Assembly: GCF_016616235.1 (NCBI RefSeq)
Contig: NZ_CP067100.1
Coordinates: forward strand, 2,849,001-2,913,000
DNA from: Bradyrhizobium diazoefficiens
GTDB taxonomy: Bacteria > Pseudomonadota > Alphaproteobacteria > Rhizobiales > Xanthobacteraceae
Length of the DNA: 64,000 bases
Direction: 5' to 3'
The translations under genes were made by a program, and so were the position numbers. Below the pieces are notes generated by a model. It saw only the letters and a program-made list of their open reading frames with translations. It was not told the DNA's origin and did no database searches. Position 1 is the stretch's first letter; the number at the start of each line of letters is the position of its first letter. Positions 1 through 8,164 of this stretch are shown here, one piece after another.

Positions 1-1965
1 CAGACCTACACAGCGGGCGTGGTCTGCGCCAAGGTCGCCCGTTATGCCGAGCGCATCCATCATCCCGAACGGCTGATGTATCCGATGCGCCGCATCGGGC
101 CGAAAGGCTCGGGCCAGTTCGCGCGGATCACCTGGGACGAGGCGCTCGACGAGATCGCCGAGCGCTTCAATCGGGCCGAGCGCGAGTTTGGCGCGGAATC
201 GATCTGGCCCTATTTCTACGCCGGCACGATGGGTATCGTGATGCGCGACGGCCTCAACCGCCTCACGCATGTGAAGAAATATTCGCGTTTCTATCAGACC
301 ATTTGCGCCAATGTCGCGCGCATCGGCTTTGCGATCGGCACCGGCAAGATCGCCGGCGTCGATCCGCGCGAGATGGCGCTGTCCGATCTCGTGGTGATCT
401 GGGGCACCAATCCCGTCAACACCCAGGTCAACGTGATGACGCATGCCTCCCGTGCCCGCAAGGAACGCGGCGCCAGGATCGCGGCGGTCGACATCTACGA
501 CAACGAGACCATGAAGCAGGCTGACATCAAGATCATCCTGCGGCCGGGCACCGACGGCGCCTTTGCCTGCGGCGTCATGCATGTCCTGTTCCGCGACGGC
601 TATGCCGACCGCGCCTACATGGACAAATACACCGACTGCCCTGATGAGCTCGAGGCGCATCTCAAGACACGCACGCCGGAATGGGCCTCCGCCATCTCCG
701 GCGTGCCGGTGGCGGAGATCGAGGCCTTTGCCAAGGCTGTCGGCGAGACCAAGCGGACCTTTATCCGCCTCGGCTACGGCTTCACCCGGTCGCGCAATGG
801 CGCGACGCAGATGCATGCGGCGACCTGCATTGCCGCGGTGACCGGCGCCTGGCAGTATGAAGGCGGCGGCGCCTTCTTCAACAATTACGCGCTGTGGCGC
901 TTCAACGAATCCATCATCGAAGGTCACGACGCAATCGACCAGAGCGTACGCGCGCTCGACCAGTCCAAGATCGGCCGCATCCTCACTGGCGATGCCGAGG
1001 CGTTGCGCGGCAAGGGGTCGGTCAAGGCGATGCTGATCCAGAACACCAATCCGATGACGGTGGCGCCGGAGCAGGCGCTGGTCCGGCAGGGCTTTGCGCG
1101 CGAGGACCTGTTCGTTGCGGTGCACGAGCAGTTCATGACCGAGACGGCTGCGATGGCCGACATCGTGCTGCCGGCAACCATGTTCATGGAGCATGACGAT
1201 CTCTATTACGGCGGCGGTCATCAGCACATCTCGGTCGGGCCGAAGCTGATCGATCCGCCCGGCGAATGCCGCTCCAATCATGAGGTGTTGCAGGCGCTGG
1301 CACCGCGGCTTGGCGCCAAGCATCCGGGCTTCGTGATGACGCCGCGCGAGCTGATCGACGCAACGCTGAAGCTCAGCGGCCACGGCGACATCGCTGGTCT
1401 CGAAGCCGACATCTGGCGCGATCTGCAGCCGGATTTTCGCACCTCGCACTATCTCGACGGCTTCGCTCATGCCGACAAGAAATTCCACTTTAAGGCGGAT
1501 TGGGCGCATCCGCCGTTCGGCCAGACCATGGGCGATATCGACAAGATGCCGTCGCTGCCGGACCATTGGGCGGCGATCGAAGACGCTGATCAAGCCCATC
1601 CGTTCCGGCTGGCGACCAGCCCGTCGCGCAGCTTTCTCAACACCACCTTCAATGAGACGCCGTCCTCGCAGGCGCGCGAAGGCAGAGCGAGCGTGATGAT
1701 CCATCCGCTCGATGCGGCTGCGTTCGGCATCGCCGACGCTGACGCGGTGACGCTCGGCAACACGCGCGGCGAGACCACGCTGATCGCAACTCTGTTCGAC
1801 GGCGTGCGGCGCGGCGTGCTGATCGCGGAGTCCGTTCATCCCAACAAGAACCATATCGGCGGCCGCGGCATCAACATGCTGACCGGCGCCGAGGCGGTGG
1901 CGCCGATCGGCGGCGCCGCGTTCCACGACAACAAGGTCTGGATCAGGAAAGCGGTCGCGGGTTGA
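1..1965 (+). CDS. Molybdopterin-dependent oxidoreductase, C-terminal part (5' end outside window)
   Basis: This is a DMSO-reductase/formate-dehydrogenase-like catalytic subunit that would carry a bis-MGD molybdenum cofactor. The frame is open from the first base, and the first codons already read as protein, so the GTG at 19 is probably internal and the start lies upstream. The missing N-terminus would hold the usual Cys-rich [4Fe-4S] segment. Visible parts are the molybdopterin-binding core, with family-typical stretches such as VIWGTNPVNTQ and QNTNPMTVAP, and from about residue 525 the C-terminal dinucleotide-binding domain (LATSPSRSFLNTTFNETPSS). The substrate cannot be told. A crotonase-fold gene follows 125 bp downstream on the same strand. 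Family assignment is firm; specificity is unknown. Confidence 0.9.
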   Translation, partial: QTYTAGVVCAKVARYAERIHHPERLMYPMRRIGPKGSGQFARITWDEALDEIAERFNRAEREFGAESIWPYFYAGTMGIVMRDGLNRLTHVKKYSRFYQTICANVARIGFAIGTGKIAGVDPREMALSDLVVIWGTNPVNTQVNVMTHASRARKERGARIAAVDIYDNETMKQADIKIILRPGTDGAFACGVMHVLFRDGYADRAYMDKYTDCPDELEAHLKTRTPEWASAISGVPVAEIEAFAKAVGETKRTFIRLGYGFTRSRNGATQMHAATCIAAVTGAWQYEGGGAFFNNYALWRFNESIIEGHDAIDQSVRALDQSKIGRILTGDAEALRGKGSVKAMLIQNTNPMTVAPEQALVRQGFAREDLFVAVHEQFMTETAAMADIVLPATMFMEHDDLYYGGGHQHISVGPKLIDPPGECRSNHEVLQALAPRLGAKHPGFVMTPRELIDATLKLSGHGDIAGLEADIWRDLQPDFRTSHYLDGFAHADKKFHFKADWAHPPFGQTMGDIDKMPSLPDHWAAIEDADQAHPFRLATSPSRSFLNTTFNETPSSQAREGRASVMIHPLDAAAFGIADADAVTLGNTRGETTLIATLFDGVRRGVLIAESVHPNKNHIGGRGINMLTGAEAVAPIGGAAFHDNKVWIRKAVAG

Positions 1966-2090
1966 CCGCGCGCCTCCGTCGCCAACAATTTGTGTCGAGG
2001 CGCTAAAGGCGCACCTCTTCGCAGATTGCCCTTGCGCCTTGCGCCCGGGCTGCCGCAAATGGCTGCAAACGGGAGCAAGGAAGCGACGTC

Positions 2091-2873
2091 ATGAGCGACA
2101 CCACGGCCGTCATCACCGAGAAGCGCGGACAGGCATTCTGGATCACCATCAACCGGCCGGAGAAGCGCAACGCGCTCAATGGTGAGGTGATCGCCGGTAT
2201 CGGACGCGGCTATCGCGACGCGCATGACGACAAGGACGTCCGCGTCATCGTGCTGACGGGTGCAGGCGACAAGGCGTTCTGCGCCGGCGCGGACTTGCAG
2301 AATTCCGGCGCGGCCTTTGCGATGGATCACTCCAAACCGAATGTCGACTATGCCGATCTCTTGCGCCTGTCGCAGAACGCGACCAAGCCGGCGATTGCGC
2401 GCATCAATGGTGTCTGCATGGCCGGCGGCATGGGCCTCTTGTGCATGACCGATATGTCGGTTGCGGCCGATCACGTCGTCTTCGGCCTGCCGGAGGTGAA
2501 GGTCGGCGTGTTTCCGATGCAGGTGCTGAGCCTGTTGCAGGAGATCGCACCGCGACGCCTCGTCAATGAATGGGCGCTCACGGGTGAACCGTTCGACGCG
2601 AAGGCGGCAAAGGATGCGGGGCTTTTGAACCACGTCGTGCCGACGGCGGAGCTCGATGCCAAGGTCGACTGGCTGATCGGCCGGATCGTCGACAAGTCTC
2701 CAACCGCGATCCGCCGCGGCAAATACGCCATGCGCGCCATCGCCTCGATGTCGTTCGACGAGAGCATCGCCTACACCGAAAGCCAGATCGCGCTGCTTGC
2801 GATGACCGAGGACGCGAAGGAGGGGCTGAAGGCGTTCAGCGAGAAGCGCAAGCCGGTGTGGACTGGAAGGTAG
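2091..2873 (+). CDS. Enoyl-CoA hydratase/isomerase (crotonase) family protein
   Basis: This 260-residue protein has the normal crotonase length. The oxyanion-hole segment GDKAFCAGADLQ is present near residue 60. In the second active-site segment, where classical hydratases have GGGCE, the sequence reads GGMGL, so the first catalytic Glu is replaced. The second Glu is kept in FGLPEVKVG. One remaining acid fits an isomerase, hydrolase or specialised hydratase better than a standard beta-oxidation hydratase. The start ATG has a purine-rich AAGGAAG upstream. It may be co-transcribed with the molybdopterin enzyme, but the 125-bp gap leaves this open. A run of palindromic repeats begins just after the stop. 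Confidence 0.88.
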   Translation: MSDTTAVITEKRGQAFWITINRPEKRNALNGEVIAGIGRGYRDAHDDKDVRVIVLTGAGDKAFCAGADLQNSGAAFAMDHSKPNVDYADLLRLSQNATKPAIARINGVCMAGGMGLLCMTDMSVAADHVVFGLPEVKVGVFPMQVLSLLQEIAPRRLVNEWALTGEPFDAKAAKDAGLLNHVVPTAELDAKVDWLIGRIVDKSPTAIRRGKYAMRAIASMSFDESIAYTESQIALLAMTEDAKEGLKAFSEKRKPVWTGR

Positions 2874-2879
2874 AGGGAC

Positions 2880-3035
2880 GCTGCTCTCGTGCGCCGGACG
2901 CAGCGCAGCGCCTCTGCGGCGGTGCGCTGCAGAGCCGGGGCCCATCTCACCGCGTGGTCCCGTGCCGCTCTCCGGGTCCCGGCTCTACGCAGCAACGCTC
3001 GCGCGTTGCAGCGCGTCCGGGACACGAGGCTGTGC
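2880..3035. repeat. Two adjacent REP-like GC-rich palindromes
   Basis: Directly after the crotonase stop lie two imperfect GC-rich hairpins. One is built around GCCGGACGCAGCGCA with its partner TGCGCTGC (about 2896-2935). The other is built around CCGGGTCCCGGCTC with GCGCGTCCGGGACACGAG (about 2975-3030). The two share the words GTCCGGG and GGGACACGAG on opposite strands. I recognise this style of intergenic palindrome from Bradyrhizobium, but could not search for other copies. It may also act as a terminator for the upstream gene. Confidence 0.5.
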
Positions 3036-3660
3036 ATTCAGCGAGCCCAAATTCGTTTCTCAAATAGAGGACGTACGTTCGCCTTCTCGCGGCGCATTGC
3101 GCCCGAGCTTTACTCTTCGCTTCGCACCCTCTCCAAGGAAAGGGCGCAGGGAAGGCCGGGTGCCGGCTGGCACCCGCAAGACTCCCGTGCAAGAATGATG
3201 CACACGCAAGGCACAGGAGCGATACAGGGCAGCCGAAACATCCGGCCTTCCCTGCGCAGTGGTTTGACGGCTTATGCGCGCTCTCCCCGGAGACGAGTTC
3301 TTTTTTGCCTCCGTCACCTCCGCAAAATTCACGGCCGCCGCCCCGGTTGAAGCGACGCCGCCTTCGCAAAGGCTTACCGTAGCAACGACGGCCAGGACCA
3401 CACGTTTTCGCCGTACGCATCCGGCGTCGTCCGTCGTGTCGGTCCGCGCCATGCTCACGAGGTTCATCTCGCCCTGCACGCCACATTCCGCATCGACGCC
3501 GCCCGCGTCCACCGCAGCCCGATCCACGGTTCGTGACGACGTACGACCGCCCCTTTCCCGGATCGGGATGGCGATGCATACGACAAATCCGAAATTCGGT
3601 AAAGTGGAATATTTCAATTGCGGAGGCTTGACACGGGAACGACACAGGCGCGCAGGCCGG
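3036..3660. repeat. Non-coding segment resembling a dispersed intergenic repeat
   Basis: About 620 bp lie here without a convincing gene. Open frames exist on both strands (for example a plus-strand frame from 3274 running into the antisense of the next gene), but none has a ribosome-binding site or recognisable domains, and their composition is Arg/Ser/Thr-rich as in out-of-frame high-GC DNA. The segment from about 3270 to 3630 resembles a conserved intergenic sequence that I remember being mis-annotated as short hypothetical proteins in Bradyrhizobium and Rhodopseudomonas. This is memory-based and unverified. Confidence 0.35.
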
Positions 3661-3674
3661 CGGTTCCTTCGTTG

Positions 3675-3776
3675 TCATTCCGGGGCGCGCCAGTTGGCGC
3701 GAGCCCGGAATCCATTTTTCCGCATGACATGCCGCATGTTGGATTCCGGGCTCGCGCTCCGCGCGCCCCGGAATGA
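3675..3776. repeat. REP-like palindromic element with 16-bp terminal inverted repeats
   Basis: The element starts TCATTCCGGGGCGCGC and ends GCGCGCCCCGGAATGA, a perfect 16-bp inverted repeat. A second pair inside (GCGCGAGCCCGGAATCCA and TGGATTCCGGGCTCGCGC) extends it into one long hairpin with a loop around 3715-3738. It begins 4 bp beyond the stop codon of the minus-strand GlcG-like gene, so it can serve as that operon's 3' end. Confidence 0.8.
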
Positions 3777-3780
3777 CGAG

Positions 3781-4209
3781 CTACCCCGCGTTGGCCTTCA
3801 GCCCCGCCGCCTGGATTCCTGCCACCGCGCAGGCCTCGTCATTGTCGGAGGTGTCGCCGGAGACGCCGACGGCGCCGAGCAGCGTCGCGCCGTCCATGAT
3901 CAGCACGCCGCCGGGGACCGGCACCAGCGCGCCCTTGGCGATGGTGTTCACGGCGTCGATGAAATAGGCCTGCTCCTGGGCGCGCTGGAACAGCGCCCGC
4001 GAGCCCATGCCCATGGCAAGCGCGCCATAGGCCTTGCCGTGCGCGATCTCGGCGCGCATCAGACTGGTGCCGTCCTGCGCCGCAGCGATCTTGAGCACGC
4101 CGCGCGCGTCCAGGATGGTGACGACCAGCGGCTTCAGCTTCAGCTCGGTGGACTTTGCGAAGGCCGCATCGAGGATTTTGCGGGCGGTGTCGAGCGTGAG
4201 GTCAGCCAT
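3781..4209 (-). CDS. GlcG/HbpS-family protein (heme-binding-like, DUF336)
   Basis: This 142-residue protein is of the small GlcG/HbpS family, found beside glycolate oxidase genes or as heme-binding accessory proteins. Family features are the N-terminal helix (LTLDTARKILDAAFAKS), the central VVTILDARGVLK strand and the C-terminal GGVLIMDGATLLGAVGVSG segment. No signal peptide is visible, so a cytoplasmic place is likely. The ATG overlaps the end of the upstream FAD/Fe-S dehydrogenase gene by 8 bp, which suggests translational coupling and a shared role in 2-hydroxyacid oxidation. The exact biochemical role of GlcG proteins is unsettled. Confidence 0.85.
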   Translation of the reverse strand: MADLTLDTARKILDAAFAKSTELKLKPLVVTILDARGVLKIAAAQDGTSLMRAEIAHGKAYGALAMGMGSRALFQRAQEQAYFIDAVNTIAKGALVPVPGGVLIMDGATLLGAVGVSGDTSDNDEACAVAGIQAAGLKANAG

Positions 4210-7200
4210 CGGTGGGTTCCTTTTCGGCGTGAGAAGTGGAATTGGTTTCGGCGCGGTCGAGGCTCATCGCCAGCACGCGCGCGACGTGAAGCGCCTCGCG
4301 CCGGGCGCCGTCGTGGATCTGGTGCCGGCACGAGGTGCCGTCGGCGACAACGAGCGTGCTCCGGTCCGCGCGCCGCACCGCGGGCAGCAGCGACAGCTCG
4401 GCCATCTCGATCGAGGCATCATAGGTGTCGGCGCCATAGCCGAACGCGCCGGCCATGCCGCAGCAGCTCGATTCGATGGTCTCGACCTCGAGGCCGGGCA
4501 CGAGCCGCAGCACCTGCTCGACCGGCTTGAACGCGCCGAAGGATTTTTGGTGGCAATGGCCGTGCACCACGGCCTTCTCAGTGACGATGCCGAGCGGCAG
4601 TTGCAGCCGGCCGGCTTCTGCCTCGCGCACCAGAAACTCCTCGAAGGTGAGGGCATGGGCGCCGACCGCCTTGGCGTCATTGTCCTTGCGCAGCGAGGCG
4701 AGCTCGTCGCGCAGCGTCAGGAGGCAGCTCGGCTCGAGGCCGACGATCGGCACGCCGCGCGCGGCAAAGGGCGCGAAGGCGGCGACGAGACGGTCGAGCT
4801 CGGACTTCGCCTCATCAACCAGACCGGCGGAGAGGAAGGTGCGGCCGCAGCACAGCGGGCGGCTTCCGCTCGCAGGTTTTGGCATATGCACGCGATAGCC
4901 GCCGCCCGTCAGCACGCGCAGCGCTGCCTCGAGATTCTCGCGTTCGTAGATGCGGTTAAAGGTGTCGGCGAACAGCACGACTTCGCGGCCCGCCGTAGGT
5001 CCGACGCTCTCGGCTGGCGGCACGAACACGTCGCGGCGGAAGGCGGGCAGGGCACGGCGCGCGCTGATGCCGACAAAGCGCTCGAACAGCTTTCGGAGCA
5101 GCGGGCTGCGGTTGCGCAAATTGGCCAGCGGCGCGAAACGCGATGCAAGGCCGGCATAGCGCGGCAGATAGCCGACGAGGCGGTCGCGCAACGTCAGGCC
5201 GTGCGACGCGGCGCGCGCGGCCAGCACCTCGATCTTCATCTTGGCCATGTCGACGCCGGTCGGACATTCGTGGCGGCAAGCCTTGCAGGAGACGCAGAGT
5301 TTCAGCGTCTCCATCATCTCGTCAGAAGCGAGCGCATCGGGGCCGAGCTGGCCGGAGATGGCGAGACGTAAGGTATTGGCGCGCCCCCGCGTGACATCCT
5401 TCTCGTTGCGCGTGGCGCGGTAGGACGGGCACATCACGCCGCCCTCGCGCTTGCGACAGGCGCCGTTGTTGTTGCACATTTCGACCGCGCCCTGAAAACC
5501 ACCGCCGGCGCCGGGATAGGCCGACCAGTCGAGCTTCGTCTTCAGCTCGCCAACGCGATAGTCGGGCTTGAAGCGGAATAGCGAGCGGTCGTCCATCTTC
5601 GGCGCGTCGACGATCTTGCCGGGATTGAGGACGCCAGTGGGATCGAAGCGCCGCTTGACCTCCCGGAAGTCCGCGACGAGGCGCTCGCCGAACATGCTTT
5701 CGTGGAATTCCGAGCGCACCAGGCCGTCGCCATGCTCGCCGGAATGCGAGCCCTTGTATTCGCGCACCAGCGCAAAGGCTTCTTCGGCGATGGCGCGCAT
5801 CGCCTTGACGTCCTTCTCCAGCTTCAAGTTCAGCACGGGGCGCACATGCAGGCAGCCCTCGGAGGCATGCGCATACATCGTGCCGCTGGTGCCGTGCTTC
5901 GCAAACACCTCGTTCAGCCGCGCGGTGTAGTCGGCGAGATGCGGTAGCGGCACGGCGCAGTCCTCGACGAAGGAGACCGGCTTGCCCTCCTGCTTCATCG
6001 ACATCATGACGTTGAGCCCGGCGGCGCGGAAATCGGCGATGCCGCTCTGTAGCGCCGGCTCGGTGATCTCGACCACGCCGCCCCATTTGCGCTTGTCGTT
6101 GGTCCAGCCGAAGCCGAGATCATCCATCAACTCGGTCAGCTGCTTGAGGCGCGCCAGATTGTCCGCCTGGTCTTCCTCGGCGAACTCCACCACCAGCACG
6201 GCGTCCGGATCGCCCGTGATCGCCGTGGAGATGATCGGCTTGAACATCGCGATGTCGCGGCCGAGTGCGATCATGGTGCGGTCGACCAGTTCGACCGCGA
6301 TCGGCTTCAGCTTGACCAGATGCTGGGCCGCATCCATCGCCTCGTAGAAGCTGCCGAAATGGCAGACGCCAAGCGCCTTGTTGCGGATCACAGGCCACAG
6401 CTTCAGCTCGACTTTGGTGGTGAAGGCGAGGGTGCCTTCCGAGCCGACCAGCAGATGCGCCATGTTGTTGCGCGCATTGCGCGGGGTGAGCGCATCGAGA
6501 TTGTAGCCGCCGACGCGTCGCTGCACTTTTGGAAAGCGTGCGGCGATTTCATCCGCCTCGCGCGCGCCGAGATCGAGCATGTCGCGGAATAGTGCGCGCA
6601 TATTGTCGCCGGCGTCGGTATCGGAGAGATCGCGCGAGACATCGCCAAAACGGCTCAGCGTGCCGTCGGCGAGCGCGGCCTCCAGAGACAGCGTGTTGTC
6701 GCGCATGGTGCCGTAGCGAAGCGAGCGGCCGCCGCAGGAATTGTTGCCGGCCATGCCGCCGATGGTGGCGCGGGAGGCCGTGGAGACGTCGACCGGAAAC
6801 CACAGGCCGTGCTTTCTAAGCTGGCGGTTGAGGTCGTCGAGCACGATGCCGGGCTCGACCACGCAGGTTCGGTTCGCGACATCGAGCGACAGGATGCGGG
6901 TGATGTGCTTGGAGAGGTCGACCACGAGGCCGTCATTGACCGTTTGGCCGCATTGCGAGGTGCCGCCGCCGCGGGGGGTGAGCTTCACGCCTTCGTCGCG
7001 GGCGATCGCCAGCGCCCGCAACGCCTCGTCCATCGTCTTTGGGACCACCACGCCGGCCGGCATGATCTGGTAGAACGAGGCGTCGGTGGCGTAGCGGCCG
7101 CGGCTGAAGCGGTCGAACAGGACGTCGCCGGTGATGTCCGCGCGCAGGCGCCGTTCGAGCGAGGAGGCGTTTGTCATCCCTGATCCCGATGATCCGGCGA

Positions 7201-7228
7201 GGCGCCCGAGGCCGGCCGGAGTATTCAT
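4202..7228 (-). CDS. FAD-binding and [4Fe-4S]-binding 2-hydroxyacid dehydrogenase (YdiJ-like)
   Basis: This 1008-residue fusion has an N-terminal FAD_binding_4 domain (about residues 60-210, with PRGGGTSQCGQTV as the FAD loop), an FAD-oxidase C domain (to about 540), a ferredoxin-like region with CVSCKACRHECP, and a C-terminal Cys-rich region containing CCGRTF and SSCCGMAGAFGYG. Domain order and length match E. coli YdiJ (about 1018 residues), a D-2-hydroxyglutarate-type dehydrogenase. It should oxidise a D-2-hydroxyacid and pass electrons to the respiratory chain or a carrier. The annotated ATG at 7228 lacks a clear ribosome-binding site. The ATG at 7177 (MTNASSLERR) has GGGA at a good distance and may be the true start. 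Confidence 0.9.
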   Translation of the reverse strand: MNTPAGLGRLAGSSGSGMTNASSLERRLRADITGDVLFDRFSRGRYATDASFYQIMPAGVVVPKTMDEALRALAIARDEGVKLTPRGGGTSQCGQTVNDGLVVDLSKHITRILSLDVANRTCVVEPGIVLDDLNRQLRKHGLWFPVDVSTASRATIGGMAGNNSCGGRSLRYGTMRDNTLSLEAALADGTLSRFGDVSRDLSDTDAGDNMRALFRDMLDLGAREADEIAARFPKVQRRVGGYNLDALTPRNARNNMAHLLVGSEGTLAFTTKVELKLWPVIRNKALGVCHFGSFYEAMDAAQHLVKLKPIAVELVDRTMIALGRDIAMFKPIISTAITGDPDAVLVVEFAEEDQADNLARLKQLTELMDDLGFGWTNDKRKWGGVVEITEPALQSGIADFRAAGLNVMMSMKQEGKPVSFVEDCAVPLPHLADYTARLNEVFAKHGTSGTMYAHASEGCLHVRPVLNLKLEKDVKAMRAIAEEAFALVREYKGSHSGEHGDGLVRSEFHESMFGERLVADFREVKRRFDPTGVLNPGKIVDAPKMDDRSLFRFKPDYRVGELKTKLDWSAYPGAGGGFQGAVEMCNNNGACRKREGGVMCPSYRATRNEKDVTRGRANTLRLAISGQLGPDALASDEMMETLKLCVSCKACRHECPTGVDMAKMKIEVLAARAASHGLTLRDRLVGYLPRYAGLASRFAPLANLRNRSPLLRKLFERFVGISARRALPAFRRDVFVPPAESVGPTAGREVVLFADTFNRIYERENLEAALRVLTGGGYRVHMPKPASGSRPLCCGRTFLSAGLVDEAKSELDRLVAAFAPFAARGVPIVGLEPSCLLTLRDELASLRKDNDAKAVGAHALTFEEFLVREAEAGRLQLPLGIVTEKAVVHGHCHQKSFGAFKPVEQVLRLVPGLEVETIESSCCGMAGAFGYGADTYDASIEMAELSLLPAVRRADRSTLVVADGTSCRHQIHDGARREALHVARVLAMSLDRAETNSTSHAEKEPTDG

Positions 7229-7281
7229 TATTGGTTCTGACCGATTATATTATGAATTCAAAACGAGCAAGCTGACCGCCC

Positions 7282-8031
7282 TCAAGGCGAGGCCGGCGCG
7301 TCCTCTTGGGGCTCGGTCAGGTGCTCGATCGCCGCCGTCTGCTTGTTGCGCAGATGCAGGAACAGGATATCGCTGAGCTCGCTGCCGGCACGGCGGCGCA
7401 GCGCGTCGAGGATGGCCTCGTGCTCGCGCATCGCCTCCGCCCAGCGCTGCCGCTTGCGGGCGAAATTGGCGGAGTAGCGGACCCGGCGGATTCTCCCTGC
7501 GAACTTGGCGTAGGCCGTCTTCAGCGTCTCGTTGCGCGCGGCCGCGACGATGCTCTCGTGGATGCGCTGGTTGGTCTGGAAATAGCCGTGCATGTCGCGA
7601 CGTAGGTAATGGCCGTACATCTCGTAGTGCAGTTGCTCGATCGCTGTGATCTCCGCATCCGTAATGGCCTCGCAGGCAAGGCGGCCTGCCAGGCTCTCCA
7701 GCCCCGCCATCACGTCGAACAGTTCTTCCAGATCGCGCTGGCTGAGCTGGCGGACCCGCGCGCCGCGGTTGGGTAGAAGCTCGATCAGGCCCTCGGCGGC
7801 GAGCACCTTCAGCGCCTCACGTAGCGGCGTGCGGGAGATGCCGAGCATCTCGCAGAGCTGGCGTTCCGGCACGCGCGCGCCGTCGGGGATGTTGCCCTCG
7901 ACGACGTAGTCGCGCAGCCGCAGCAGGATCTCGCCGTGAAGCGAGGCCTCGTGACGGTTTTCCTGGCGATCACCGCCATTTTGAGCGGGCGGGGCGATCG
8001 GAACCCCGCTGTCGGGAATCGTGGATTTCAT
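7282..8031 (-). CDS. GntR-family regulator, FadR/FCD subfamily
   Basis: This 249-residue regulator is taken from the ATG at 8031 (MKSTIPDSG); the open frame extends to 8166, but the extra residues do not look like family sequence. The N-terminal winged helix carries the GntR signature PERQLCEMLGISRTPLREAL (about residues 60-80). The C-terminal FCD domain is helical, with the usual metal- or ligand-binding His/Asp residues around LHYEMYGHYLRRD and QRIHESI. It is divergent from the aminotransferase gene at 8165, with 133 bp between the starts. It therefore probably controls that gene set and its own expression in response to a carboxylate ligand. Confidence 0.92.
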   Translation of the reverse strand: MKSTIPDSGVPIAPPAQNGGDRQENRHEASLHGEILLRLRDYVVEGNIPDGARVPERQLCEMLGISRTPLREALKVLAAEGLIELLPNRGARVRQLSQRDLEELFDVMAGLESLAGRLACEAITDAEITAIEQLHYEMYGHYLRRDMHGYFQTNQRIHESIVAAARNETLKTAYAKFAGRIRRVRYSANFARKRQRWAEAMREHEAILDALRRRAGSELSDILFLHLRNKQTAAIEHLTEPQEDAPASP

Positions 8032-8073
8032 TTGCAGCACAGTAGTTTGCCCATTTGATCGCGTCGACGTCCA

Positions 8074-8097
8074 CAATCGAATACCAAATTTCGATTG
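8074..8097. promoter_or_regulatory. Candidate operator: perfect 8-8-8 inverted repeat
   Basis: CAATCGAA and TTCGATTG are perfect 8-bp arms separated by the 8-bp spacer TACCAAAT. The site lies in the divergent region between the GntR regulator (start 8031) and the aminotransferase (start 8165), where a FadR-type dimer would be expected to bind. Part of the centre (TTGGTATTC on the minus strand) is similar in composition to known FCD-regulator sites. The assignment to this regulator is an inference from position. Confidence 0.6.
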
Positions 8098-8164
8098 AAA
8101 GGACAAAAAATGAATGCAAAATGGCCGCCAGAGCTGGCCAGAATCCGCCGCCAGGGAGGTTTTC

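Noticed and set aside
1836..2945. Minus-strand open frame of 369 codons opposite the first crotonase gene
   Set aside because: The plus strand encodes a complete crotonase-fold protein; the antisense frame has no motif and runs into the repeat region.
3274..4530. Plus-strand open frame of 418 codons spanning the repeat region
   Set aside because: Its second half is antisense to the GlcG-like and dehydrogenase genes and its first half is the dispersed repeat. There is no ribosome-binding site or domain.
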